Shown in pieces: positions 50,443-61,541 of a stretch of 64,000 nt of DNA. The stretch lies in contig NZ_CAJYVQ010000001.1 of assembly GCF_913778665.1 (NCBI RefSeq), positions 62,001 to 126,000 of the forward strand. The letters run 5' to 3'. The first letter of the stretch is position 1. Every line of letters begins with the position of its first letter. The DNA is from an uncultured Stenotrophomonas sp. (GTDB lineage Bacteria; Pseudomonadota; Gammaproteobacteria; Xanthomonadales; Xanthomonadaceae). The notes under the pieces are model-generated. The model saw only the letters and a list, made by a program, of their open reading frames with translations. It was not told where the DNA came from and did no database searches. The translations under genes and the position numbers were made by a program.

Positions 50443-53400
50443 TCAGGCCGCGCCCGCCAATCGCGCCGCTTCTTCCAGGTCCACGCTGACCAGCCGGCTG
50501 ACGCCCGGCTCGCGCATGGTCACGCCCGAAAGCTGGTGCGCGGCCTCCATCGTCGCCTTGTTGTGGCTGACGAACAGGAACTGCACCTTCTCGCTCATTT
50601 CCTTGACCATGCTGGCCAGGCGGCCGACGTTGGCTTCGTCCAGCGGCGCATCTACTTCGTCCAGCAGGCAGAACGGCGCGGGGTTGAGCTGGAAGATGGC
50701 GAACACCAGTGCCACTGCGGTCATCGCCTTTTCGCCACCGGACAGCAGCGAAATGCTGGAAACGCGCTTGCCCGGCGGGCGCGCCATGATGGTCACGCCA
50801 GTGTCGAGAAGGTCTTCGCCGGTCAGTTCCAGATAGGCATGGCCACCACCGAACAGGCGCGGGTACAGCGCCTGCACGCCGGCATTGACGCGGTCGAAGG
50901 TGTCCTTGAAACGGCCACGGGTTTCGCGGTCGATCTTGCGGATGGCGTCTTCCAGGGTCTCCAGCGCCGTGGTCAGGTCCACATGCTGGGCATCCAGGTA
51001 CTCCGAGCGCTGCGAGGCCTCGCCATACTCGTGGATGGCAGCCAGGTTGACCGGCTCCAGGCGACGCATGCGGCCATCGATCTGATGCACGGCCTGCTCC
51101 CAGTCGCCCAGGCGGGCCTCCTCGGGCAGTGCGTTGAGCACGTCCTGCATGACGAAACCGGCTTTCTCAACGGCACCCTGCAAGGTCTCGGCGCTGAGCA
51201 CCAGAGCCTGCTGGTCCAGCTTTCGCTGGGAAATGCGTTCGCGCTGCGCCAACGCCTGCTCGTCGCGCTGGTGGCGGGTCTGTTCGTAGTTGCGCAGCTC
51301 GGCGTCGATGCCATCCAGCAGCGTGCGCGCCTCGGTCAGCGCGCGATCGGCTCGCACGCGCTCTTCCAGTGCGTTCTGATGTTCGGCCTGCAGCGATTCG
51401 ACCGGCGAATCGCCTTCATCCAGCTGCAAGTGCAATTCCCCCAGGCGCGAATCGAGCTGGCCGCGCTGGGTGCTCATGCGCTCCAGCGCCTGGCCCAGTG
51501 ACGACAGCTGTGCGCGCTGCGATTCCAGCGTCAGCGCCAGCGAATGCGAGCGCTCGCGCACCGCGCGTGCAGCGTCGCGGGCCAGGTCGCGGGCCTCGGT
51601 CAGCTGGCGGCGCTCACCCTCCAGCCGCTGCCGGGTCGACTCCAGGTCGCCCATGCTGCTGACCGCGCTCTCCAGCCGCGAACGCGCCTCACGCGCCTGT
51701 TCGCTGTTGGCGTCCAGCGCTTCCAGCAACTGCTTCAGTTCACCCTCGATGCGATCGATGCGGGTGCGCGCGGCCTCGACCTTCCCCTGCTGGCTCTGCA
51801 GCTGGCCGGCCAGTTCGGACACTGCACGATGCGCCTGGTACAACGTGCGCTGCGCGTCTTCGCGCTGCTGTTCGGCCGCCTGCAACTGCTCGCGGAAGCC
51901 GGACAGCTGCTCTTCCAGTGCAGCCTCGCGGTCCTGCAACTGCTCGATCTGTTCGCGCAGTTCATTGATTTCACGTTCGCGCAGCAGTGCGCCCTGCTGG
52001 GCGGCACCGGAGCGCGACACGCGCAGCCAGCCCTGCCCCAGCCGCTCGCCGCCCTGGGTGATGATCGAATCCCCCTCGGGCAGGCCGGCCTGCAGGGCCT
52101 TGGCCTCGGCCAGGTTCTGGGCACCATGCAGATGCGCCAGCAGGCGACGGATCGCCGCCGGGCCACGCACGCGTGCGGCCAGCGAGGTAGGCGCGACCTT
52201 GAGGTCGGCACTGTCATTGGCGACCAGCGCGATGTGACCTTCGCCGAGGTCACCCAGTGCATCGACCAGGCTGCCCGGGTCATCGACCAGCACGCCTTCG
52301 ATCAGCTCGCCGAGCGCGCTTTCCACCGCGTTTTCCCAGCCGGCATCGACATCCAGGCGCTCGCCGACGCGTGCCGCCGAATCCAGCCCACGCGCCTTCA
52401 GCCAGGCGACGGCTGCGCCCTGCTCCTGGCCGAATGCGGCCTGCTGCAGGGTTTCCAGCGAGGCCAGGCGGCCACGCAGGCCGTTGGCCTGCTTGCGCAG
52501 TTCGGCCAGTTCATTCTGGCCGTTGCGCTGCTGTTCCTGCACGGCCGCCACGCCCTGTTTGCGCAGCTCGACCTCTTCGCTCAATTCATCCAGCGCGGCC
52601 TTCTGCGTGTCGTGCTGCAGGTGCAGCTGTTCGAAGGCCTCCTCCAGCGCGTCCACGTCCAGCCCCGCGCGCTCGGCGACCAACGCTTCGCGACGACGGT
52701 CGGCGTCGAGGATCTGCTTGTCCAGGTAGTCCACGCGCGTGCGCTCGACATCGCCGGCGCGCGAGGCTTCCGAACTCTGTGAGGTGTGCTGCTCCCAGCG
52801 CTGCTGCCAACTGGCCAGCCGGTCTTCGGCCTCACGCAGGCTTTCCTGCTTGATCTCATTCTCTTCCTGCAGCGCTTCCAGCTGCGGGGTGGCGGCCTCC
52901 ACGGCCTCGCGCAGCACCCTCAGCTTGGCCTCGTCGCCGCTGATATGCAGGCCCAGTTCGGCCAGGGCCTGCTGGGTTTCATCGCGCGCCTTGTGCAGGC
53001 GCTGCGACAGCTCCCGCTGGTGCTGGATCTGCTGCTCAAGGCGGGCCAGCGTACTGCCGACCTGGTAGACCGCGGCCTGCGCGGTGTTGAGCGCATCGGC
53101 GGCCTCTTCGCGACGCACACGCGAGGTTTCGATGCGGGCCTCGGCATCGCGCTGATCGGCGATCAGCTGCTGCAGCTTGGTCTCTTCCTGCGACAGCCCT
53201 TCGCGCAGCTTCGACAGACGCCCGTCGAGGCCCCGGAATTCCAGCGCCTTCCATTCGGCATCCTTGACCCGGCGCTCTTCCTGCAGCGCCTGGTACTGCT
53301 CGGCCTGCTTGGCCTGACGCTTGAGGTGGTCAAGCTGCTTGCTGATCTCGTCGCGCAGGTCGCCCAGCCGGTCGAGGTTCTCACGGGTATGGCGGATGCG

Positions 53401-53946
53401 GGTTTCGGTTTCCTTGCGGCGCTCCTTGTACTTGGAGATGCCGGCGGCCTCTTCCAGGTACACGCGCAGGTCTTCCGGGCGCGCCTCGATGATCTGGCTG
53501 ATCATGCCCTGCTCGATGATCGAGTAGCTGCGCGGGCCCAGGCCGGTGCCGAGGAACAGATCGGTAATGTCGCGGCGGCGGCACTTGGTGCCGTTGAGGT
53601 AATAGTTGCTGGTGCCGTCGCGGCTGACCGTCCGCTTGACCGAGATTTCGTTGAACGAGGCGTACTCGCCGGAAATCGTATGGTCCGAGTTGTCGAAGAT
53701 CAGCTCGACAGTGGCCTGCGAGACCGGCTTGCGGGCGTTGGAACCGGAGAAGATCACGTCGGTCAGCGAGTCACCGCGCAGGCGGCTGGCCGAACTCTCG
53801 CCCATGACCCAGCGCACGGCGTCGATGATGTTCGACTTGCCGCAGCCATTGGGCCCCACCACGCCGGTCATGTTGGTCGGCAGGTGCAGGGTGGTCGGAT
53901 CGACGAACGACTTGAAGCCGGACAGTTTGATCGTGGAAAGACGCAT
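50443..53946 (-). CDS. smc: Chromosome segregation protein SMC
   Basis: 1167 residues. The N-terminal ATPase half has Walker A GPNGCGKSNIIDAVRW, followed by long coiled coils, a hinge (about 500-660; GVLVDDPGSLVDALGDLGEG, DSIITQGGERLGQG) and the C-terminal half with signature LLSGGEKAMTAVALVFA and Walker B FCLLDEVDAPLDEANV. It compacts and separates sister chromosomes with ScpAB, whose genes are elsewhere. It heads smc-zipA. Confidence 0.97.
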   Translation of the reverse strand: MRLSTIKLSGFKSFVDPTTLHLPTNMTGVVGPNGCGKSNIIDAVRWVMGESSASRLRGDSLTDVIFSGSNARKPVSQATVELIFDNSDHTISGEYASFNEISVKRTVSRDGTSNYYLNGTKCRRRDITDLFLGTGLGPRSYSIIEQGMISQIIEARPEDLRVYLEEAAGISKYKERRKETETRIRHTRENLDRLGDLRDEISKQLDHLKRQAKQAEQYQALQEERRVKDAEWKALEFRGLDGRLSKLREGLSQEETKLQQLIADQRDAEARIETSRVRREEAADALNTAQAAVYQVGSTLARLEQQIQHQRELSQRLHKARDETQQALAELGLHISGDEAKLRVLREAVEAATPQLEALQEENEIKQESLREAEDRLASWQQRWEQHTSQSSEASRAGDVERTRVDYLDKQILDADRRREALVAERAGLDVDALEEAFEQLHLQHDTQKAALDELSEEVELRKQGVAAVQEQQRNGQNELAELRKQANGLRGRLASLETLQQAAFGQEQGAAVAWLKARGLDSAARVGERLDVDAGWENAVESALGELIEGVLVDDPGSLVDALGDLGEGHIALVANDSADLKVAPTSLAARVRGPAAIRRLLAHLHGAQNLAEAKALQAGLPEGDSIITQGGERLGQGWLRVSRSGAAQQGALLREREINELREQIEQLQDREAALEEQLSGFREQLQAAEQQREDAQRTLYQAHRAVSELAGQLQSQQGKVEAARTRIDRIEGELKQLLEALDANSEQAREARSRLESAVSSMGDLESTRQRLEGERRQLTEARDLARDAARAVRERSHSLALTLESQRAQLSSLGQALERMSTQRGQLDSRLGELHLQLDEGDSPVESLQAEHQNALEERVRADRALTEARTLLDGIDAELRNYEQTRHQRDEQALAQRERISQRKLDQQALVLSAETLQGAVEKAGFVMQDVLNALPEEARLGDWEQAVHQIDGRMRRLEPVNLAAIHEYGEASQRSEYLDAQHVDLTTALETLEDAIRKIDRETRGRFKDTFDRVNAGVQALYPRLFGGGHAYLELTGEDLLDTGVTIMARPPGKRVSSISLLSGGEKAMTAVALVFAIFQLNPAPFCLLDEVDAPLDEANVGRLASMVKEMSEKVQFLFVSHNKATMEAAHQLSGVTMREPGVSRLVSVDLEEAARLAGAA

Positions 53947-54139
53947 AGAGGTTCCGGACGGGGGCCGGCAAGCGGCCTATTGCCCTCCAAGTCATTGATC
54001 CTGTTGGAATCAGCAACCGTGGAACGGGGATGACGCCCTGAGTATACCGATGTGGCCGTGTTCTACGAATGGGCGTGGAACATTGCCCGGCCGTGCCTGT
54101 CGGCCGGCCCCGGCCCGGTGCCACCAAACCGGGGCCGCA

Positions 54140-54172
54140 AAACAAAACGGGCACCCTTGCGGGCGCCCGTTC
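54140..54172 (-). terminator. Terminator of the rpsF-rpsR-rplI operon
   Basis: The minus strand has a 10-bp stem ACGGGCGCCC/GGGTGCCCGT with a GCAA tetraloop, then TTTGTTTTG. It lies about 30 bp beyond the rplI stop. Confidence 0.88.
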
Positions 54173-54202
54173 TGCGGAGATGCCAGGCCTTGCGGCGTGG
54201 GA

Positions 54203-54652
54203 TCAGGCTTCGGCCACGACGACGACCTTGACGGTGGTCTCGACGTCGGCGTGCAGGTGGATCAGCACGTCGTATTCGCCGATGTTGCGGAAGGCACCTT
54301 CGCCCAGGATGACTTCGCTCTTGCTGACCGGCAGGCCGGCAGCGGTGAAGGCATCGGCGATTTCACGGGCGCCGACCGAGCCGTACAGCTTGCCTTCGGT
54401 CGAAGCGTTCGCCGGGATGGTCACGCTCGCACCTTCCAGCTTGGCCTTGCGTGCATCAGCGTCGGCGTGGATGGCCTGGGCCTTGGCTTCGTACTCGGCG
54501 CGCTTGGCTTCGAACTCGGCCTTGTTGCTCTCGGTGGCCGGCACGGCCTTGCCCTGCGGCACGAGGAAGTTACGGCCGTAGCCCGGCTTCACGTCGACCA
54601 GGTCGCCCAGGTTGCCGAGGTTGGTGACTTTCTGCAGGAGGATCAGCTGCAT
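54203..54652 (-). CDS. rplI: Ribosomal protein bL9
   Basis: 149 residues. The N-terminal 23S rRNA-binding domain ([36 protein letters not shown]) and the connecting helix ([20 protein letters not shown]) are clear. It is last in rpsF-rpsR-rplI. Confidence 0.98.
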   Translation of the reverse strand: MQLILLQKVTNLGNLGDLVDVKPGYGRNFLVPQGKAVPATESNKAEFEAKRAEYEAKAQAIHADADARKAKLEGASVTIPANASTEGKLYGSVGAREIADAFTAAGLPVSKSEVILGEGAFRNIGEYDVLIHLHADVETTVKVVVVAEA

Positions 54653-54757
54653 GGTATTGCTCCAGATAAGTTATTCGTTAGCGAGGCTGCAGCCCCGCAA
54701 CAAAGGCTGTCCGAATAGCTGGCACAGCGGGGGCGGCACGTGACCGCCCCGCCGGCA

Positions 54758-54988
54758 TCAGACGTCGTGGTTGTCGGTGTACGGAATCAGGGCCAGGAAG
54801 CGAGCGCGCTTGACGGCGGTCGCCAGCTGACGCTGGTACTTCGACTTGGTACCGGTGACGCGGCTCGGCACGATCTTGCCGTTCTCGGTCAGGTACTGGC
54901 GCAGGGTGTTGAGATCCTTGTAGTCGATCTCCTTCACACCTTCAGCCGTGAACTTGCAGAACTTGCGGCGACGGAAGAACTTGGACAT
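54758..54988 (-). CDS. rpsR: Ribosomal protein bS18
   Basis: 76 residues: [20 protein letters not shown], then [20 protein letters not shown]. It sits 11 bp after rpsF. The priB gene found between these in Enterobacteria is absent, as is common elsewhere. Confidence 0.98.
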   Translation of the reverse strand: MSKFFRRRKFCKFTAEGVKEIDYKDLNTLRQYLTENGKIVPSRVTGTKSKYQRQLATAVKRARFLALIPYTDNHDV

Positions 54989-54999
54989 GGGAAGGCTCC

Positions 55000-55437
55000 T
55001 TAGGCGGCAGAAGCGGCGTCGTCGCCGGCTTCGTTGTCAGCGGTGGTGGTGGACTCGCCTTCTTCGTCGTCACGACGACGGCGCTCACCGCGCTCCGGCT
55101 TGTCACCCTTCTCGTCCTTGCTCTTCATGATCAGCGACTGCTCGGTGTCAGCCTCATCACGCTTGATGACCAGGTTGCGCAGCACGGCGTCGTTGAAGCG
55201 GAAGCTCTCGGTCAGTTCGTTCAGAACGGCCTGGTCGGCTTCGATGTTCAGCAGCACGTAGTGCGCCTTCACCAGGTTCTGGATCGGGTACGCCAGCTGG
55301 CGGCGGCCCCAGTCTTCCAGACGGTGGATGGTGCCGTTGCCGTTCTCGACCAGCGACTTGTAGCGCTCGATCATGGCCGGGACCTGCTCGCTCTGGTCCG
55401 GGTGGACCATGAACACGATTTCGTAATGACGACTCAT
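55000..55437 (-). CDS. rpsF: Ribosomal protein bS6
   Basis: 145 residues. The S6 fold begins [20 protein letters not shown] and contains [21 protein letters not shown] charged tail (residues 108-145, rich in Glu, Lys, Arg) extends beyond the core. It is first in the operon and pairs with S18 on the 30S platform. Confidence 0.98.
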   Translation of the reverse strand: MSRHYEIVFMVHPDQSEQVPAMIERYKSLVENGNGTIHRLEDWGRRQLAYPIQNLVKAHYVLLNIEADQAVLNELTESFRFNDAVLRNLVIKRDEADTEQSLIMKSKDEKGDKPERGERRRRDDEEGESTTTADNEAGDDAASAA

Positions 55438-55594
55438 GTTTTTCTACCTTTCGGATGTGGCCTCGCGGCCGGACAGCCCCCCGCCGTTGATACCGCGGTG
55501 GGGCAAGGATTCCCGCCAGGAAGGCAGGAAGCCGCGCATTATGGCGCAGTTGGGAATGCCGGGCAACCGGCCAGGCCGGAGGAAGCTGAACCCG

Positions 55595-55616
55595 GTAGCG
55601 CCGGGCCACGCCCGGC
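55595..55616 (+). repeat. SMAG/REP monomer
   Basis: GTAGCGCCGGGC-CAC-GCCCGGC: a GTAG head with a 7-bp perfect dyad, just past the stop of the IscA-type gene and upstream of rpsF. Confidence 0.75.
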
Positions 55617-55633
55617 GGATGCTGAACGAGGCG

Positions 55634-55972
55634 TCAGGCCTTGTCGGCGTCGGTGGTGAAGCTCTCGCCGCAGCCGCACTCGGCGGTGGCATTGGGGTTG
55701 CTGAACGTGAAGGTCTCGCTCAGGCCGTGCTTGCCGAAGTCGATCACGGTGCCGTCCACCAGCGCCAGGCTCTTGGCGTCGACGTAGATCTTCACGCCAT
55801 CCTGGTCGAACACGGTATCGCCCTCGCGCTCGTCACGGGCCAGGTCGGTCACGTGGCCCCAGCCGGAACAGCCGGTCTTGGTCACGCCGAAGCGCAGGCC
55901 GAGAGCACCCGGGGTCTGGGCGACAAAGCGCTGCACGCGTTCGAAGGCAATGGGGGTCAGGCTGACAGCCAT
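55634..55972 (-). CDS. A-type iron-sulfur cluster carrier (IscA/ErpA family)
   Basis: 112 residues from ATG 55972. The three Cys that hold the Fe-S cluster are Cys35 (TKTGCSGWGHV), Cys99 and Cys101 (TAECGCGESF), the same numbers as in E. coli IscA. It delivers Fe-S clusters to target enzymes. No isc or suf genes adjoin, so its exact subtype is unsettled. It is divergent from asnS with a 128-bp gap. Confidence 0.92.
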   Translation of the reverse strand: MAVSLTPIAFERVQRFVAQTPGALGLRFGVTKTGCSGWGHVTDLARDEREGDTVFDQDGVKIYVDAKSLALVDGTVIDFGKHGLSETFTFSNPNATAECGCGESFTTDADKA

Positions 55973-56100
55973 GGGGCTACTCCAAGGGTACGGGGACATT
56001 ATAAGGAGCCGTTGCCATGAAAAATGCCTCGCAAGCAGAACGCTGCAACCGGTAAACTCCCGTGTTCACAGATCGAGTCGATCAGCAGAGGATTCAAGTC

Positions 56101-57495
<1,395 letters not shown>

Positions 57496-57528
57496 GCCAC
57501 AGCACACGACCACGGAGGTACTGCCCCC

Positions 57529-57828
57529 ATGACCCTGTTCTTCGCCCTCTGTTTCGTCGGCGTCGCAGTGGCCGGGTTCAGTGCCTTCGTGATCTTCTGG
57601 CCGCTGACCCTGGTGCACGTGCGCGACCGTCATCCGGCGCTCGCCGCGCGCTTTGGCAGCGGCGCCTTCCTCAAGCCCGACGCCCTGGGCTGGCTGTTGC
57701 GCCGCGACTATCGGCAGCAGCCGGACCGCTCGCTGTCCGGGCTGGCGACACCGGCCTGGGTATCGCTGCTGACCCTGCTGGCCGGACTGGGCATGGCCGC
57801 CCTGCTCTGGCTGGCCTCGTTCTGGTAA
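57529..57828 (+). CDS. Small membrane protein of unknown function
   Basis: 99 residues with GGAGG upstream. Two hydrophobic segments (about 3-27 FFALCFVGVAVAGFSAFVIF and 75-97 WVSLLTLLAGLGMAALLWLA) flank a basic loop. Likely co-transcribed with asnS, 33 bp away. Confidence 0.78.
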   Translation: MTLFFALCFVGVAVAGFSAFVIFWPLTLVHVRDRHPALAARFGSGAFLKPDALGWLLRRDYRQQPDRSLSGLATPAWVSLLTLLAGLGMAALLWLASFW

Positions 57829-57835
57829 TACGCTC

Positions 57836-58150
57836 ATGAATGACATCTCCGACTCGCGCGACAGCTGGTGGCTGGCCAGCCTCGGCAACACCCTGATCTG
57901 GGCACGCCTGCGCGTTCGTCCGGCCGGCACCGCCGAGGTGCTCGACAGCGACGGCAACACCCTCAGCTACGACAGCGAGGACACTGCGCGTTCGCAGTTG
58001 TTCGATGCCGAATTCGTCGAGTACGACGGGCTGGACGAGGAAGACGCGCTGGTGCGCGGCTTCAGCCTGCACGAAGTGCGGCCGCCGCAGGCCGACAGTG
58101 ACGAGGGCCTGCGTGGCCGCATGATGCAGTCGCTGGGCGGGCGCGCCTGA
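57836..58150 (+). CDS. Small acidic protein of unknown function
   Basis: 104 residues starting MNDISDSRDSWWLASLGNTL. It is acidic and cytosolic with no recognised motif. It lies 7 bp after the small membrane protein and 7 bp before the PaiB-type gene, so these form one operon. Confidence 0.78.
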   Translation: MNDISDSRDSWWLASLGNTLIWARLRVRPAGTAEVLDSDGNTLSYDSEDTARSQLFDAEFVEYDGLDEEDALVRGFSLHEVRPPQADSDEGLRGRMMQSLGGRA

Positions 58151-58157
58151 GCCCAGC

Positions 58158-58796
58158 ATGTTCACCCCGCGCGCCTTCGCCGAGACCGACCTGCTCTGGC
58201 TGGACCGCCTGCTGGCGCGCGATCCGTTCGTCACCGTGCTTACGACCGGCAACGACGGCCTGCCGGAACTGACCCGCATGCCGGTGCTGTACCAGCGTGA
58301 CGGACAGCAGATCGAGTTGCGCGGCCACTGGGCCCGCGCCAACCCGCAGTCGCTCCACGACGGTGCGGCCAAGGTGCTGGTCGACGGCCCGCACGGCTAT
58401 GTCTCGGCCAGCTGGTACCCGGACAAGGAATCTGCCGCGCGGGTACCGACCTGGAACTACGCCGCCGCCGAACTGCGCGGCCAGCTGCAGACCTTCGACG
58501 ACGCCGAGGCGCTGGCCGGACTGGTCGGCGAGGTCAGCGACCGTTTTGAAGCCAGCGTCGGCCAGGCCTGGCAGTTCGACGCCACGCGCCCCGAACATGG
58601 CCCGGAGCTGCGCGCCATCGTCGGCTTCCGTTTCCAGGTCGAACACGTGCAGCTGAAGATCAAGCTGAGCCAGAACCATCCCGAGGCCAACCAGCGCGCA
58701 GTGATCGCCGAACTGGAACAGCTGGGCACCCCCTCTTCCACCGAGCTGGCGCAGTGGATGCGCTGGCACCGTGAACAGGCCGCTACCGGCGGCTGA
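58158..58796 (+). CDS. PaiB-family FMN-binding negative transcriptional regulator
   Basis: 212 residues. The family pattern MFTPRAFAETDLLWLDRLLA at the start, then ELRGHWARANPQ, VLVDGPHGYVSASWYPD and a late KIKLSQNHPEANQ, is characteristic. The fold is the FMN-binding split barrel. In Bacillus PaiB represses sporulation and protease genes; here the role is unknown. It ends the asnS-linked operon. Confidence 0.9.
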   Translation: MFTPRAFAETDLLWLDRLLARDPFVTVLTTGNDGLPELTRMPVLYQRDGQQIELRGHWARANPQSLHDGAAKVLVDGPHGYVSASWYPDKESAARVPTWNYAAAELRGQLQTFDDAEALAGLVGEVSDRFEASVGQAWQFDATRPEHGPELRAIVGFRFQVEHVQLKIKLSQNHPEANQRAVIAELEQLGTPSSTELAQWMRWHREQAATGG

Positions 58797-58814
58797 TCAC
58801 CTCAGATTCCCGCA

Positions 58815-58841
58815 AGGGCGCGACCGGATCGGCCGCGCCCT
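58815..58841. terminator. Hairpin after the PaiB-type gene
   Basis: Arms AGGGCGCG/CGCGCCCT with an inner CCG/CGG pair. No T-run follows, so termination is uncertain. Confidence 0.45.
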
Positions 58842-58870
58842 GCCCCCACCCGACGCCAGGGATACCGCAC

Positions 58871-59533
58871 ATGAAAGACATTCACCGCTTGCTGCAGAAC
58901 AACCGCGACTGGGCCGATCGCATCGCCAAGGAAGACCCTGAGTTCTTCCAGCAGCTGTCCAAGCAGCAGCACCCAGAGTACCTGTGGATCGGCTGCTCCG
59001 ACTCGCGCGTGCCGGCCAACCAGATCATCGGCATGGCCCCGGGCGAAGTCTTCGTGCATCGCAACGTCGCCAACGTGGTGGCACACAGCGATTTGAACTG
59101 CCTGAGCGTGGTGCAGTACGCGGTGGACCAGCTGAAGGTGAAGCACATCCTGATCGTTGGCCACTACGGCTGTGGCGGCGTGCATGCCTGCCTGCACAAC
59201 ACCCGTGTCGGCCTGGCCGACAACTGGCTGCGTCATGTGGGTGATGTGGTGCAGAAGCACCAGGGCATCCTCGATGCGATCGAGGATGACGAGCTGAAGC
59301 ACGCGCGCCTGTGCGAACTGAACGTGATCGAGCAGGTCGCCAACCTGTGCCGTTCGACCATCGTCGAGGACGCCTGGGCGCGTGGCCAGAAGCTGATGGT
59401 GCACGGCTGGGTCTACAGCCTGAAGAACGGCCGCGTCAGCGAAATGGGCATCGATGTCGGTGCACCGGAAGAGTTGAAGCCGGCCTATGAAAAGGCGCTG
59501 TCCTATGTTCCGCGCCAGGGCCGGCGCGACTGA
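58871..59533 (+). CDS. can: Beta-class carbonic anhydrase
   Basis: 220 residues. It interconverts CO2 and bicarbonate. The zinc site is Cys42 and Asp44 in GCSDSRVP plus His98 and Cys101 in [10 protein letters not shown]. Its length and motif match E. coli Can. It lies 20 bp before haaO on the same strand. Confidence 0.97.
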   Translation: MKDIHRLLQNNRDWADRIAKEDPEFFQQLSKQQHPEYLWIGCSDSRVPANQIIGMAPGEVFVHRNVANVVAHSDLNCLSVVQYAVDQLKVKHILIVGHYGCGGVHACLHNTRVGLADNWLRHVGDVVQKHQGILDAIEDDELKHARLCELNVIEQVANLCRSTIVEDAWARGQKLMVHGWVYSLKNGRVSEMGIDVGAPEELKPAYEKALSYVPRQGRRD

Positions 59534-59553
59534 CCTCCCTACGGACCACGACC

Positions 59554-60075
59554 ATGCTCGCCTCGCCGATCAACCTGCATGCCTGGATCGAAGAACACCG
59601 CCACCTGCTGAAGCCGCCGGTGGGCAACAAGATGATCGACAACGGCGACTTCATCGTAATGGTGGTGGGCGGGCCCAACTCGCGCACCGACTACCACTAC
59701 GACGAAGGGCCGGAGTGGTTCTACCAGCTTGAAGGCGAGATGGTGCTGAAGGTGCAGCAGGACGGCGCGGTGCGTGACATACCGATCCGCGCCGGCGAAA
59801 TCTTCCTGCTGCCGGGCAAGGTGCCGCACTCGCCGCGGCGCCCGCCCGGCGGGATCGGTCTGGTGGTCGAACGCAAGCGCCTGCCGCACGAAATGGACGG
59901 CGTGATCTGGCACTGCGAACGCTGCAACCACAAGCTGCATGAAGAATTCTTCCAGCTGCAGAACATCGAGACCGACCTGCCCAAGGTGTTCGCGCGCTAT
60001 CACGCCAGCGTCGAGCTGCGCACCTGCAGCGAATGCGGGCACGTGGACCCGTTGCCGGCGCCCACGGTGGGCTGA
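59554..60075 (+). CDS. haaO: 3-hydroxyanthranilate 3,4-dioxygenase
   Basis: 173 residues. It opens the ring of 3-hydroxyanthranilate to give the precursor of quinolinate. The Fe(II) ligands are His48, Glu54 and His92 ([20 protein letters not shown]), and a second C-terminal rubredoxin-like site is Cys121-Cys124 and Cys158-Cys161. This is the prokaryotic single-domain form. It is followed by a REP dimer and then kynU. Confidence 0.96.
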   Translation: MLASPINLHAWIEEHRHLLKPPVGNKMIDNGDFIVMVVGGPNSRTDYHYDEGPEWFYQLEGEMVLKVQQDGAVRDIPIRAGEIFLLPGKVPHSPRRPPGGIGLVVERKRLPHEMDGVIWHCERCNHKLHEEFFQLQNIETDLPKVFARYHASVELRTCSECGHVDPLPAPTVG

Positions 60076-60087
60076 TCACCTGCCCTT

Positions 60088-60147
60088 GCAGAGCCGAGCC
60101 CGTGCCCGGCTGCGGGGCCGCGAAGCCGAGCACGGGCTCGGCTCTAG
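60088..60147. repeat. SMAG/REP dimer inside the kynurenine cluster
   Basis: GCAGAGCCGAGCCCGTGCCC and an inverted unit ending GGGCTCGGCTCTAG lie between haaO and kynU. It could attenuate readthrough from haaO. Confidence 0.75.
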
Positions 60148-60235
60148 AGCAGGAGCGTTACGCAGGCGTTCCGGGCGGCGGTCGCACCATCCCAGGCGCT
60201 ACACTGGCGGTCCCGTTGCAGCCTGTTGCCCGCCC

Positions 60236-61510
60236 ATGTCCGACCTGCTCAGCCGCACCCACGCCATCGCCCTGGACGCCGCCGATCCGCTGCGCCCGCT
60301 GCGCAGCGAATTCCTGATTCCGCGCCACGGTGGCGGCGAGCAGACCTACTTCGTCGGCAACTCGCTGGGGCTGCAGCCGCGCGGCGCACAGGCCGCGGTA
60401 CAGGAAGTGATGAAGCAGTGGAGCGAGTTGGCGGTGGAAGGCCACTTCACCGGCCCCACCCAGTGGCTGTCCTACCACCGCCTGGTGAGTGCGCAGCTGG
60501 CCCGTGTGGTCGGCGCACTGCCCAGCGAAGTGGTGGCCATGAACACGCTGAGCGTGAACCTGCACCTGATGATGGTCAGCTTCTACCGGCCCACCGCGCA
60601 GCGGCCGGTGATCCTGATGGAAGCCGGTGCCTTCCCTACCGATCGCCACGCGGTGGAAGCGCAGATCCGCTTTCATGGCTTCGACCCGGCCGACTGCCTG
60701 GTGGAAGTGCAGCCGGACGAAGCCAACGGCACGATCTCGCTGGAGGCGATCGAACGTGCCATCGCCGAACACGGCTCGCGCCTGGCGCTGGTGCTGTGGC
60801 CGGGTGTGCAGTACCGCACCGGCCAGGCCTTCGACCTGGATGCGATCACTCGTGCCGCCCGCCTGCAGGGCGCGCGCATCGGCTTCGACCTGGCGCACTC
60901 GGTGGGCAACCTGCCGCTGCGCCTGCATGACGTGGCTCCCGATTTCGCGGTGTGGTGCCACTACAAGTACCTCAACAGCGGCCCTGGCGCGGTCGCTGGC
61001 GCCTTCGTGCACGAGCGCCACCACCGCGACACCACGCTGCCGCGCTTTGCCGGGTGGTGGGGCCACGAGGAAGCCACCCGCTTCCAGATGGCACCGCAGT
61101 TCACCCCGGCCGTCGGCGCCGAAGGCTGGCAGCTGAGCAATCCTCCGATTCTCGGCTTGGCGCCGCTGCGCGCCTCGCTGGACCTGTTCGAGCGTGCCGG
61201 AATGGACGCGCTGCGCAGCAAGTCACTGGCACTGACCGGCATGCTCGAAGCGCTGGTACGTGCACGCCTTTCAATCGTGCTGGACATCATCACGCCCGCA
61301 GATCCGCAGCGCCGTGGCTGCCAGCTGTCGCTGCGCGTTATCGGGGGACGCGAGCGCGGACGCGCACTGTTCGAGCACCTGCGCAGCATCGGCGTGCTCG
61401 GCGACTGGCGCGAACCCGATGTGATCCGCATCTCGCCCACCCCGCTCTACAACCGCTACCTGGACGTGCACCACTTCGTCGAGGAAGTGGAAGCCTGGGC
61501 CGGCCTCTGA
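60236..61510 (+). CDS. kynU: Kynureninase
   Basis: 424 residues from ATG 60236. PLP enzyme that cleaves kynurenine to anthranilate or 3-hydroxykynurenine to 3-hydroxyanthranilate, plus alanine. The PLP lysine is Lys244 in WCHYKYLNSGPG, with Asp218 in FDLAHSVGNLP. The partner genes Kmo and HaaO imply that the hydroxylated substrate is used here. It is followed by kmo after 31 bp. Confidence 0.96.
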   Translation: MSDLLSRTHAIALDAADPLRPLRSEFLIPRHGGGEQTYFVGNSLGLQPRGAQAAVQEVMKQWSELAVEGHFTGPTQWLSYHRLVSAQLARVVGALPSEVVAMNTLSVNLHLMMVSFYRPTAQRPVILMEAGAFPTDRHAVEAQIRFHGFDPADCLVEVQPDEANGTISLEAIERAIAEHGSRLALVLWPGVQYRTGQAFDLDAITRAARLQGARIGFDLAHSVGNLPLRLHDVAPDFAVWCHYKYLNSGPGAVAGAFVHERHHRDTTLPRFAGWWGHEEATRFQMAPQFTPAVGAEGWQLSNPPILGLAPLRASLDLFERAGMDALRSKSLALTGMLEALVRARLSIVLDIITPADPQRRGCQLSLRVIGGRERGRALFEHLRSIGVLGDWREPDVIRISPTPLYNRYLDVHHFVEEVEAWAGL

Positions 61511-61541
61511 GCCGCCCCCTCCCCTACTGCTGGACAGTTCG